The notes beneath the pieces are model-generated. The model was not told the origin of the DNA. It saw only the letters and a list, made by a program, of their open reading frames with translations, and did not search any database. Below, piece after piece: positions 50,565 to 59,474 of a stretch of 64,000 nucleotides of DNA; the stretch's first letter is position 1, and each line of letters begins with the position of its first letter. A program made the translations under genes and the position numbers. This DNA comes from JAIBJN01 sp963842305. GTDB lineage: Bacteria; Actinomycetota; Thermoleophilia; Gaiellales; Gaiellaceae. The stretch covers positions 62,001 through 126,000 of the forward strand of contig CAWJFW010000005.1 in NCBI GenBank assembly GCA_963842305.1. The letters are read 5' to 3'.

Positions 50565-53492
50565 GTGCCGCTGGCGTTGCTGGTTGGCCCGGCGAACGCC
50601 GGAAAGGTCTCGCGGCTGCTCGATCGGTATCTGGAGAATCTCGACCGCGAGCCGTTTCTCGTCGTCCCGAACCGGGCCGAAGTGGATCGTGTCGAGCGCG
50701 ACCTGCTCGCGCGCCGCCCTGCCCTGCTCGGCGGCGAGATCGGCACCTTCGACGACCTCTTCCGCTCGATCGCGTGCGTTGGCAAGAAGCAGCGGGCCGT
50801 CGTCACCGACGCGCAGCGAGCGCTGATCCTCAGGCGGACGCTCGCCGGAGCCAGCCTGAACGGGCTCGGCGCCTCTTCAACGTTTTCCGGCTTCGGAGAC
50901 GCGCTCCTCGGAGCGATCTCCGAGCTCGAGTCCGGATTCGTCGAGCCGGACGACGTCGGCGACGATCTCGCAGCCCTCTATGGCGCCTACCGGCAGGAAC
51001 TCGAGCAGCTGGAGCTCTGGGATCGCGAGCTCGAGCGCGGCTACGCCGTCGGCCGCATCGAGAGCGAGCTCGACGCCTGGACGGGCAAGCCGGTGCTCGC
51101 GTACGGCTTCGAGGACCTGACGAGTGCCCAGTGGGCGCTCCTGAAAGCGCTCGCGGGCCGGACGGACGTGGACGTCTCACTGCCCTACGAACCCGGGCGG
51201 GCGGTCTTCGCGTCCCTGCGGCGAACCGCGGACGATCTCGCCGGCCTTGCCGACGGACGGGTCGAGGAGCTCCCGCCCGCATACGCCGAGATCGCACATC
51301 CAGCACTCGCCCATCTCGAGCGCGCGCTCTTCGTCGACGGGCCGCCGCCTGATCCTCCGCCGCTCGAGGGCGCCGTCCGCTTCCTCGAGGGCGCGGGTGC
51401 GCGGGGGTCGATCGAGCTCGTCGCGGACGAAGTGCTCCGCCTCCTGCGCGAGGGCACGCCGCCAGAGGAAGTCGGCCTCGTCTGCCCCTCCCTCGAGCGG
51501 CTGCGCGCACCGCTCGAGACAGTTCTCACGGCTGCCGGTGTCCCCTATGCGATCGAAGGGCAGACGCGGCTCGGGCAGACGCCGTTCGGATTCTCGCTCA
51601 TCTCCGCGCTTCGCTTCCTCTGGCGAACCGGCGGCCGCCGCGATCTCTTCGGCTTCCTTCGCTCCCCGTACTCGGGCCTGTCGCGGGCATCCGCCGACTA
51701 CCTCGAGGGCCGGCTCCGCGGACTCGGCGTTCGTTCCGACATCGAGGAACGGGTCGTCGCCTTGAGAGGGCAGGCTCTTCCGACGCTCGACGACCTCCGG
51801 GCGGCGCAGAATCCGATCGAGGCGGTCCGCGTGCTCGGGCGGGCGATGCTCCGCGGCGCATACGGACTCGAGGCGCCGCCCGCCGGGGAGGAATCCAGGC
51901 GCGACCTGCGGGCGTGGGAGGGCGTGAGCCGGCTGCTCGAGGAGCTAGAGGGTTGGCGAGAGCTGGCCGGCGAGCTCGGCCCGGAGGACGTCCTCACCGC
52001 GCTCGAGCGCCTGCGCGTGCGCCAGGACTCGGCGGCCGAGGCCGGGCGCGTTGCGGTGCTCGACCTCCTGCGTGCGCGAACCCGGCGCTTCGACACGGTC
52101 TTCGTGCTCGGGCTGGAGGAGGGGAGCCTTCCACGTCGTGCCAACCCGTCCCCGTTCCTCGACGACGACGTCCGCCGCGACCTCGACGAGCGCACGCGCT
52201 CACGCCTCGTGCGGCCCGAGCCGATCTCGCGCGAGCGCTACCTCTTCTACGCGGTCTGCACGCGGCCGTCCCGGCGCCTCTACCTCGTCCGCGAGGCCGC
52301 ATCCGACGACGGTGCTCCGCGCCTCGCGAGCCCGTTCTGGGACGAGGCACGAGCGCTCTTCGACGCCGCCGACGTGGCGCGCTGGACGCGCCGGCGGCCC
52401 CTGTCCGCGCTGACCTGGCAGCTCGAGGAGGCGCCGACCGAGCGTGAGCGCCTTCGAGCGCTCGCGGCACTTGCTCACCATGATGCGACCGAGGCAGCCT
52501 CGCTTGCGGCGGCGAACGGGTGGGAACGGCGTCTGCAGCGCGCCCGTTCCGCCTTCGAGCGCCGCACCGTGCTCTCGAACCCGGCCGTGCTGGCTGAGCT
52601 CGGAGCGCGGGAGAGCTTCAACGTCACGGAGCTCGAGGCGTTCGCGTCGTGCTCGTCCATCTGGTTCGTCGAGCGCCTGCTTTCGCCCCGCTCGATCGAT
52701 GCCCAGGTCGATGCCAGGTTGCGCGGCTCGATCGCGCACACGACGCTGCACCGCTTCTACGCCGGGCTGCCGAAAGAGGTCGGCAGCGATCGGGTCGAGA
52801 CGGCAAGGGTCGAAGACGCTGTCCGCTTCCTCCGGCGCTGCCTCGAGGATGCCCTCGACGGGGTCCGCCAGGAGCTTTCCGACCTCGAGCGACGCGAGCT
52901 GGAAGGACAGCTCGGGCGTGACCTGGAAGCCTTCGTCCGTGACGAGGCGCGGTCGGAGTCGCCGCTCGTGCCACGGCGCTTCGAGGTCTCGTTCGGAACC
53001 GAGCGCTCGGCACCAGAGCTGCAGCGCGGACTCGCGCTCGACGACTTCTCGCTCTCGGGCAAGATCGACCGGATCGACGTCGACCCGTTCAGCGCGCGCG
53101 GGATCGTCTGGGATTACAAGTCCGGCAAGACGGCGTTCTCTGCCGCCAAGATCGACTCCGAGCTCAAGCTTCAGATCCCCCTGTACATGCTCGTCCTGCG
53201 GGATCTCGTCGGCATCGAGCCCCTCGGAGGGCTGTATCGCGCCCTCGCGGGCGAAGGTGACGCACGCGGGCTTCTGCGGGCCGCCGAGCGCGACGACGGG
53301 GTTCCCGGCTTCCAGCGCAACGACTACCGGGACGAGGACGAGTTCTGGGGGCAGATCGAGCGGGCGGCCGAGCGCGCGAACGAGTTCGTCGGGCGGATCC
53401 GCGGCGGCGACGTGAGGCACGACCCGCTCGGCGACGCCGGTTGCCCGACCTGGTGCGATCTCGCCCCGATGTGTCGGGTGAAGCGGCAATGA
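50565..53492 (+). CDS. addB: AddB-like helicase-nuclease subunit
   Basis: 975 residues from GTG 50565. AddB/RexB-like: N-terminal nucleotide-binding loop GPANAGKVS is degenerate (Val after Lys), as in inactive AddB helicase domains. C-terminal RecB-type nuclease: LSGKIDRIDVDP and GIVWDYKSGKT (PD-(D/E)XK). Fe-S staple: Cys in EAFASCSSIWFVERLL and C-terminal CPTWCDLAPMC. Works with AddA to resect double-strand breaks for RecA. Overlaps addA by four bases (ATGA). Confidence 0.88.
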   Translation: MPLALLVGPANAGKVSRLLDRYLENLDREPFLVVPNRAEVDRVERDLLARRPALLGGEIGTFDDLFRSIACVGKKQRAVVTDAQRALILRRTLAGASLNGLGASSTFSGFGDALLGAISELESGFVEPDDVGDDLAALYGAYRQELEQLELWDRELERGYAVGRIESELDAWTGKPVLAYGFEDLTSAQWALLKALAGRTDVDVSLPYEPGRAVFASLRRTADDLAGLADGRVEELPPAYAEIAHPALAHLERALFVDGPPPDPPPLEGAVRFLEGAGARGSIELVADEVLRLLREGTPPEEVGLVCPSLERLRAPLETVLTAAGVPYAIEGQTRLGQTPFGFSLISALRFLWRTGGRRDLFGFLRSPYSGLSRASADYLEGRLRGLGVRSDIEERVVALRGQALPTLDDLRAAQNPIEAVRVLGRAMLRGAYGLEAPPAGEESRRDLRAWEGVSRLLEELEGWRELAGELGPEDVLTALERLRVRQDSAAEAGRVAVLDLLRARTRRFDTVFVLGLEEGSLPRRANPSPFLDDDVRRDLDERTRSRLVRPEPISRERYLFYAVCTRPSRRLYLVREAASDDGAPRLASPFWDEARALFDAADVARWTRRRPLSALTWQLEEAPTERERLRALAALAHHDATEAASLAAANGWERRLQRARSAFERRTVLSNPAVLAELGARESFNVTELEAFASCSSIWFVERLLSPRSIDAQVDARLRGSIAHTTLHRFYAGLPKEVGSDRVETARVEDAVRFLRRCLEDALDGVRQELSDLERRELEGQLGRDLEAFVRDEARSESPLVPRRFEVSFGTERSAPELQRGLALDDFSLSGKIDRIDVDPFSARGIVWDYKSGKTAFSAAKIDSELKLQIPLYMLVLRDLVGIEPLGGLYRALAGEGDARGLLRAAERDDGVPGFQRNDYRDEDEFWGQIERAAERANEFVGRIRGGDVRHDPLGDAGCPTWCDLAPMCRVKRQ

Positions 53493-56400
53493 ACGCCCCG
53501 AACCCCGAACAGACGGCGGCGATCGAAGCGCCGGGCGTCGTCTTCGTCTCCGCTGGGGCCGGGACGGGGAAGACCACCGTGCTCGTCGAACGGTTCGTCA
53601 GGGCGGTCTGCGAGGGCGGCCTCGACATCGACTCGCTGCTCGTGATCACCTACACGGAGCGGGCGGCGGGTGAGCTTCGCGACCGCATTCGTGAGCGGCT
53701 GGCCGCATCCGGCCGCCCCGAGCTTGCACGAGAGCTCGACGCGGCGTGGATCTCCACGATTCACGGTTTCTGCCATCGCCTGCTGCGCTCCCATCCCTTC
53801 GCCGCGGGGATCGACCCGCGCTTTCGGGTCCTCGACGACGCGCAGGCACGGGTTCTCCAGCGCGAGGCCTTTGAGCGGGCTCTGACCGACTTCTGTGCGG
53901 ACGGTGAGGACGATCGCCTTGGCCTGCTCTCGACCTACGGGGTTCGGGCGCTCCGCCGGATGCTCACCGGCGTCCACGAGACGCTCCGCGCCGCGGGACG
54001 TCCCCTCACCCTCGAGCTTGGCGAGCGGGTTAGCCTGCAGGTGCGAGGCGAGGCGCTTCGAGAGGCGGCGCGCCTCCTCGCGGCCGACGACGAGGCGGGA
54101 GAGACGCCCCGGGCGACCGCTGCCCGCGCCCTCGAGGTTCTCGAAGAGCGAACGCTTGCCGAGAGGCTCCTCGATCTCGGCGAGCTCAAGGTAACCGGCG
54201 AGCGTGCGGCCAGCTACGAGGAAGCTCGGCGTGCTGTCGAACAAGCGGCACTCGACGAGTTGGCTGCGCGCGATCGCGATCTTCTCCAGGCGCTCCTCGA
54301 GCAGTTCGGCCTTGCCTACAAGGCAGCCAAGGAGCACGAGTCGGCGCTCGACTTCGAGGACCTCCAGCTCGCCGCCCGAGACCTGCTGCGCGACGACGAA
54401 GACGTGCGCCGGCGCGAAAGCTGGCGCTTCCGCTCGATCATGGTCGACGAGTTCCAGGACACGAACCGACTGCAGTGCGAGATCGTCGACCTGCTCGCAG
54501 AGGGCCCAGACGGCAAGGAGCTCTTCTTCGTCGGCGACGAGTTCCAGTCGATCTACCGCTTCCGTCACGCCGACGTGGAGGTCTTCCGCGAGCGACGGGA
54601 TCAGTCGGGCGGGGTGCTCGCGCTGACGCAGAACTACCGGTCGAGGCCCGAGGTCCTCGCGACGGTCAATCACCTCTTCTCAAGCGAGTTCGGGGACGAC
54701 TTCCAGCCGCTCGCCCCGGCCGGCCGCTTCCCCGATCCGGTCTTCGGCACGCCCGTCGAGCTGCTCGTCACCGACAAGGCGAGCTACGCGGGCACGTCGA
54801 CCCACTGGCGCCGCGCCGAGGCCCGGCACATCGCGGCCCGCGTCCGCCAGCTCGTGGACTCGGGCGAGGCGAGCGCAGGAGAGATCGTGCTCCTGTTCGC
54901 GGCCGGGACCGACGCGGAGCACTACGAGGACGAGCTGAGGAAAGCCGGACTGCAGACCTACCGCGCGACGGGCCGAGGCTACTTCGGCCAGCAGCAGGTC
55001 GTCGACCTCCTCGCCTACCTTCGCCTCCTCCACAACCGCTACGACGACGAGGCGCTGGTCACCGTCCTCGCATCTCCGCTCGTCGGTCTCTCCAACGACG
55101 CGCTCGTGCTCCTGCGGAAGGCGGCTCCCAAGCGGCCGCTCTTCCTGCCGTTCGAGCGCGGACTGCCGAGGGATCTCGCCGATGAGGACCGGCGGCTTTG
55201 CCGGGCGTTCCTACAGCGCTTCGAGCGTCTGGCGGCGGCTGCGAACCGTCTCTCTCTGGAGCAGCTCTGCGAGCAAATCGTCGCCGACCACGACTACGAC
55301 CTCGCCGTGCTGGCGCAGTGGGACGGGCGGCGCCGGTACGCGAACATGCGCAAGCTCGCCCGGCTGGCGCGCTCCTACGAGGAACTGCGGGGCCGGGACA
55401 TCGAGGGCTTCGTGAGCTTCGTCCGTGAGCAGGAAGCCGTCGGTGCCCGTGAGCTCGAGGCCGTTGCCGAGGAGGAGGATGCCGACGTGGTGCGCCTTCT
55501 CACGATCCACTCGGCCAAGGGGCTCGAGTTCAAGGTCGTGATCGTCGCCGACGCGGGCCGCGACCGGAACGCGCCGTCACCCGACGAGATCCTCTGCCTG
55601 CCGGACGGCCGCTTCGGTTTCCGGGTCGCCGATCCGGCTACGGGCTCACGCCGCCCCGCGTTCGAGTACGAGGCAGTGCGCGAGGCCGAGCGTGAGGCCG
55701 AAAGAGCGGAGCGGCTCCGGCTGTACTACGTTGCCATGACCCGCGCCATCGACCGGCTGATCGTGTCCGGTGCCATCGACCCGAGCCGAACGGCCGACCA
55801 GGCCACGCCGATCGGCTGGGTGCTCGCCCGTCTCGAGGCCCGCGAGCTCGACGCCGCCGGAGACGCCCCGTTGGAGCTCGTCCGTGACGGTGCCCGTCTG
55901 CTCGTCCGGATCGACCGCTTCCGGCCAGAGCCGCCCGAGGCTCGACCGGAGGCCGAGCCGGCAACCGCCGAGGAAGGCCAGCTCGTCCTCTTTGCCGGCG
56001 GCGACGTGACGCCGCTGCCGCCGCCGGCGCCGCGCCTGCCCGAGCTCCCGGCGATTCCCGCGCCGCCGCTGCACCGCGTTCGCAGGCTCTCCTACAGCGC
56101 ACTCGCTCTCTTCGACCGGTGCTCGTACCGCTACTACGCCGAGCGTGTCGCCGGCATGCGACCCGCCGATGCGCACGGCACCGTCCCGGGCGCGACCGGT
56201 CTCGCCGCCACGGAGATCGGCGACGCCGTGCACCGGCTCCTCGAGACGGTCGACCTGGCGGCGCCGGCCGTCCCCGAGGTGGAAGCGGTGCGGACCTGGT
56301 ACCCGGCGGTGACCGACGAGGAGCTCGAGCGGATTCGCGCCTTCGTGGCCTCGTACTGCGAGTCGGAGGTCGCGCGCCGGATCGCCGGCCTCGAAGGCGC

Positions 56401-56851
56401 GGCGCCCGAGCGACCGTTCGCCTTCGAGCACGAGGGCGTCCTCTTGCACGGGCGCTTCGACGTCTACTGGAGCCGGGGAAGCCGGGCTCTCGTTCTGGAC
56501 TACAAGACCAACTCGCTCGCAGAGGGGACACCCGAAGAGATCGTCCAGGCCGACTACCAGCTCCAGCAGCTCGTCTACGCGCTGGCTTGCTTCCGAGCCG
56601 GGGCGGGCGAGGTCGAGGTCGTCTACCACTTCCTCGAGCGTCCGGATGCCGTCGTCTCGACCGCCTTCTCGCGGGAGGATCTCGATGGGCTCGAGGAGCA
56701 GCTGTCGGTCGCCATCGCACGGATCGACGAAGGCGACTTCCGGCCGACGCCTAGCGAGTTCACCTGTGCCGGCTGCCCGGCCCTCGACCGAGTCTGCGCC
56801 GGCCCGCGGCTCCTGTCCATGCAGGTCCCGGCGGAGTACGCGGAGGTCTAG
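53489..56851 (+). CDS. addA: AddA-like UvrD/REP-family helicase-nuclease subunit
   Basis: 1120 residues. SF1A helicase: Walker A SAGAGTGKTTVLVER, motif Ia TYTERAAGELRDRI, STIHGFCHRLL, Walker B MVDEFQDTNRLQ, GDEFQSIYRFRHAD, LTQNYRSRPEVL and LTIHSAKGLEF. C-terminal nuclease: HGRFDVYWSR and ALVLDYKTNSL. A second Fe-S staple is suggested by FDRCSYRYYAERV plus CAGCPALDRVC. The 3' end overlaps the convergent gene by four bases. Confidence 0.92.
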   Translation: MNAPNPEQTAAIEAPGVVFVSAGAGTGKTTVLVERFVRAVCEGGLDIDSLLVITYTERAAGELRDRIRERLAASGRPELARELDAAWISTIHGFCHRLLRSHPFAAGIDPRFRVLDDAQARVLQREAFERALTDFCADGEDDRLGLLSTYGVRALRRMLTGVHETLRAAGRPLTLELGERVSLQVRGEALREAARLLAADDEAGETPRATAARALEVLEERTLAERLLDLGELKVTGERAASYEEARRAVEQAALDELAARDRDLLQALLEQFGLAYKAAKEHESALDFEDLQLAARDLLRDDEDVRRRESWRFRSIMVDEFQDTNRLQCEIVDLLAEGPDGKELFFVGDEFQSIYRFRHADVEVFRERRDQSGGVLALTQNYRSRPEVLATVNHLFSSEFGDDFQPLAPAGRFPDPVFGTPVELLVTDKASYAGTSTHWRRAEARHIAARVRQLVDSGEASAGEIVLLFAAGTDAEHYEDELRKAGLQTYRATGRGYFGQQQVVDLLAYLRLLHNRYDDEALVTVLASPLVGLSNDALVLLRKAAPKRPLFLPFERGLPRDLADEDRRLCRAFLQRFERLAAAANRLSLEQLCEQIVADHDYDLAVLAQWDGRRRYANMRKLARLARSYEELRGRDIEGFVSFVREQEAVGARELEAVAEEEDADVVRLLTIHSAKGLEFKVVIVADAGRDRNAPSPDEILCLPDGRFGFRVADPATGSRRPAFEYEAVREAEREAERAERLRLYYVAMTRAIDRLIVSGAIDPSRTADQATPIGWVLARLEARELDAAGDAPLELVRDGARLLVRIDRFRPEPPEARPEAEPATAEEGQLVLFAGGDVTPLPPPAPRLPELPAIPAPPLHRVRRLSYSALALFDRCSYRYYAERVAGMRPADAHGTVPGATGLAATEIGDAVHRLLETVDLAAPAVPEVEAVRTWYPAVTDEELERIRAFVASYCESEVARRIAGLEGAAPERPFAFEHEGVLLHGRFDVYWSRGSRALVLDYKTNSLAEGTPEEIVQADYQLQQLVYALACFRAGAGEVEVVYHFLERPDAVVSTAFSREDLDGLEEQLSVAIARIDEGDFRPTPSEFTCAGCPALDRVCAGPRLLSMQVPAEYAEV

Positions 56852-57192
56852 AAGCTGGGGTCGCCGATCGAGTCGACCGCGGTGATCGAGACGCTGACCG
56901 CCGTCAGGAGCACTGCCATCCAGATGAGCGCGATGGCCCAGAAGAGCAGCTCGCCGGGCTCCCGCCGCAGCTGTGCGGGAAAGAAGCCGGGTGCCGGAGC
57001 GAGCGCCAGTCCCGAGGCTGCGACGGCGAGGACGAGTGCGGCCTGCGCCGCGACGTACAGCGCGACGTTCCAGACTTCGGGGCCGCTGAAGGACAGAAGC
57101 CCGAACGGGAACACCGAGGCGAGGACGGCAAGCACGAAAACCCAGATCGTGCGCCGTTCGAAGGGCTGCTTTCGAGGCTTGCCATGAGCCAC
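56848..57192 (-). CDS. Small membrane protein of unknown function
   Basis: 114 residues from GTG 57192. Three hydrophobic segments, at about 18-34 (WVFVLAVLASVFPFGLL), 41-66 (WNVALYVAAQAALVLAVAA) and 83-105 (LLFWAIALIWMAVLLTAVSV). No motif recognised. Starts back-to-back with the divergent nth gene, its GTG one base from the distal nth GTG. Confidence 0.65.
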   Translation of the reverse strand: MAHGKPRKQPFERRTIWVFVLAVLASVFPFGLLSFSGPEVWNVALYVAAQAALVLAVAASGLALAPAPGFFPAQLRREPGELLFWAIALIWMAVLLTAVSVSITAVDSIGDPSF

Positions 57193-57193
57193 C

Positions 57194-57898
57194 GTGCCAA
57201 CCTACAACCGGCCCCGGATGGCTCTCTCGGCCCCGCGTAGCTACGTCGGCGAGGCCCGCGGTCGCGTGGCCCCGAAGCGGGAACGCATCGACGAGATCAT
57301 CGCCCGCCTCGCGCAGGCGCACCCGGACGCCACGATCGCACTCCGGTTCAGGGATCCCGTCGAGCTTCTCGTCAGCGTGATGCTCTCGGCCCAGACGACC
57401 GACGTCACGGTGAATCGTGTGACCGGGCGCCTCTTCCGCAAGTACCACGGGCCCGAGGACTACCTGGCGGTGCCCCTCGAGGAGCTCGAGGCGGACATCC
57501 GTCCGACGGGGACGTTCAGGCAGAAGGCCAGGAACCTCCGCGCCGCCATGCGGATGCTGCTCGAGGAGTACGGCGGCGAGGTGCCGGAGCGTCTCGAGGA
57601 CCTGGTTCGCCTGCCGGGCGTGGGCCGAAAGACCGCGAACGTCGTCGCGGCCGAACGCGGGGAGACGCAGGGGATCGTCGTCGACACGCACGTGCGCCGG
57701 CTGTCGCAGCGCCTCGGGCTCACGAAGCACGGCGACCCGGTGAAGATCGAGCGCGACCTCATGCGGATCGTGCCGCGTTCCGACTGGGCCCGCTTCCCGC
57801 ACCTCCTCATCTGGCACGGCCGGCGGGTGTGCGACGCGCGGCGCCCGCGGTGCGAGGAGTGCGCCCTCGCGGACCTCTGCCCGTCGAGCCGCGTCTAG
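57194..57898 (+). CDS. nth: Endonuclease III
   Basis: 234 residues from GTG 57194 or 226 from ATG 57218 (MALSAPRSYVG); the second leaves room for the divergent promoter and is equally likely. Helix-hairpin-helix LPGVGRKTANVV, catalytic Lys/Asp (VDTHVRRLSQRLGL), and 4Fe-4S ligands CDARRPRCEECALADLC. A DNA glycosylase/AP lyase for oxidised pyrimidines in base excision repair. Upstream sit double-strand-break repair genes. Confidence 0.95.
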   Translation: MPTYNRPRMALSAPRSYVGEARGRVAPKRERIDEIIARLAQAHPDATIALRFRDPVELLVSVMLSAQTTDVTVNRVTGRLFRKYHGPEDYLAVPLEELEADIRPTGTFRQKARNLRAAMRMLLEEYGGEVPERLEDLVRLPGVGRKTANVVAAERGETQGIVVDTHVRRLSQRLGLTKHGDPVKIERDLMRIVPRSDWARFPHLLIWHGRRVCDARRPRCEECALADLCPSSRV

Positions 57899-57924
57899 CC
57901 CGCCGCTGGACCGAACGACGGCCG

Positions 57925-58368
57925 CTAGCGCGGCGCGACGGCGACCAGGAGCCCGCCGTCCTCGTCATATGCGGGGAAGAAGTCCGCACGGACGACCTTC
58001 GTCACGCCGGCCCGGGTCCGCAGGGTCAGCCGCTGGTCGAAGCGGCGGACGCCGTACTCGAGGGCGAGAGCGGCCGGGGTGGGGCCGTTGCCCTCGGGCT
58101 CGAAGAGCGCCTCCATCACTTCCTGGCCGAGCAGATCCGCCTCGCGGTACCCGGTCAGCTCGAAGAACCCCTTCCCGGTGGCGATGATCCGTCCCTCCCC
58201 GTTGCAGACGACGAAGCCGGTGCCGGGTGCCGGGTAGTAGTCGTCCATGATCTCGAACAGAAAGCCGAAGCCGCAGCTCGCGCACGCGACCGGCCTGCCG
58301 GTGAGGCCCTCGAGGCCGTCGTCGTCGACCGACCGGCGCCGGCAGTTCGGGCAGATGAAGTACGCCAC
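57925..58368 (-). CDS. Zinc-knuckle plus PAS-domain sensor protein
   Basis: 147 residues. An N-terminal zinc ribbon (FICPNCRRR ... ACASCGFGF, two CxxC) precedes a PAS domain (about 48-145: GFVVCNGEGRIIATGKGFFE, LTGYREADLLGQEVMEALFE). No output domain or membrane helix. Possibly a redox or ligand sensor that binds a partner; no kinase is adjacent. Same direction as trxB, upstream by 22 bases. Confidence 0.82.
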   Translation of the reverse strand: MAYFICPNCRRRSVDDDGLEGLTGRPVACASCGFGFLFEIMDDYYPAPGTGFVVCNGEGRIIATGKGFFELTGYREADLLGQEVMEALFEPEGNGPTPAALALEYGVRRFDQRLTLRTRAGVTKVVRADFFPAYDEDGGLLVAVAPR

Positions 58369-58390
58369 GAACGAAAGCTAGCTGGCGCGG

Positions 58391-59371
58391 TTAGGTCCGC
58401 GGTGCAGCGAGCGCGTCCAGCAGCCGCCCCTGCTCGGCGGCCACCCACCGCTCCGCGTCGAGCGCGGCCATACAGCCGGAACCGGCCGCAGTCACTGCCT
58501 GTCGGTAGACGTCGTCCTGCACGTCCCCGGCGGCGAACACGCCCGGCACGTTCGTCTCGGTCGTCTTCCCCTTCGTGATCAGGTACCCGGTCTCGGGATC
58601 CATGTCGAGCTGGCCCTTGAAGAGCTCGGTCGTGGGGTCGTGGCCGATGGCTACGAACAGCCCTTCCGCCGGGATCTCGGTGCGCTCGTCGGTCTTCACG
58701 TTTCGCACGACCACGCCGGTGACGACGTCGTCGCCGAGGACGTCCTCGACGACGGAGTCGAGGACGAACTCGATCTTTTCGGTCGCGGAGGCACGGTCGA
58801 CCATGATGGGCGAGGCGCGAAACACGTCGCGTCTGTGGACGACAGTCACCTTGGACGCGAACTTCGCCAGGAACGTCGCTTCCTCCATCGCAGAATCGCC
58901 GCCGCCGACGACGACGACGGGTCGCTCGCGGAAGAACGCGGCGTCGCAGACCGCGCAGTAGGAGACTCCGCGGCCCTGCAGCGAGCGCTCGGACGGAAGT
59001 CCGAGCTGCCGCGCGTTCGCGCCGGTGGCCACGATCACGGTCTCTGCCCGGTACTCGTCGTCGCCCACCCAGACGCGGAACGGCCGCTCGGAGAAGTCCA
59101 CCTTCGTCACGTCGTCCGTGATGAACTCGGCGCCGAACCGCTCAGCCTGCTTTCGAAAGTCCTGCATCATCTCCGGCCCCAGGATGCCGCCCGGGTAGCC
59201 GGGGTAGTTCTCAACATCACTCGTGATCATGAGTTGGCCACCCCAACTGACGCCCTCGATCACGAGGGGATTCATGTTCGCTCGTGCGGCATAAAGAGCG
59301 GCGGTGTATCCCGCCGCGGCCCCGCCGATCACGATGACTTCGCGCGCATCGATCGCGTTCACTCGGTTCAC
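58391..59371 (-). CDS. trxB: Thioredoxin reductase
   Basis: 326 residues. FAD-binding GGAAAGYTAALYAARANM, NADPH-binding VVGGGDSAMEEATFLAKF and the redox-active CAVCDAAFF (CxxC). Gives electrons from NADPH to thioredoxin. C-terminal FAD motif GVFAAGDVQDDVYRQA. No thioredoxin gene is in the window, but its electrons could ultimately feed CcdA/TlpA. Divergent from the release-factor-like gene. Confidence 0.95.
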   Translation of the reverse strand: MNRVNAIDAREVIVIGGAAAGYTAALYAARANMNPLVIEGVSWGGQLMITSDVENYPGYPGGILGPEMMQDFRKQAERFGAEFITDDVTKVDFSERPFRVWVGDDEYRAETVIVATGANARQLGLPSERSLQGRGVSYCAVCDAAFFRERPVVVVGGGDSAMEEATFLAKFASKVTVVHRRDVFRASPIMVDRASATEKIEFVLDSVVEDVLGDDVVTGVVVRNVKTDERTEIPAEGLFVAIGHDPTTELFKGQLDMDPETGYLITKGKTTETNVPGVFAAGDVQDDVYRQAVTAAGSGCMAALDAERWVAAEQGRLLDALAAPRT

Positions 59372-59474
59372 CTCTGTCGATTTCTTCCGTCGAAATAGTT
59401 AACGACGGCCACCGTATCCGTGTTCCATTGTGTAGCGTCTGGGCTCGGCAGGGATACTCTCAAGGGGCGACCGG

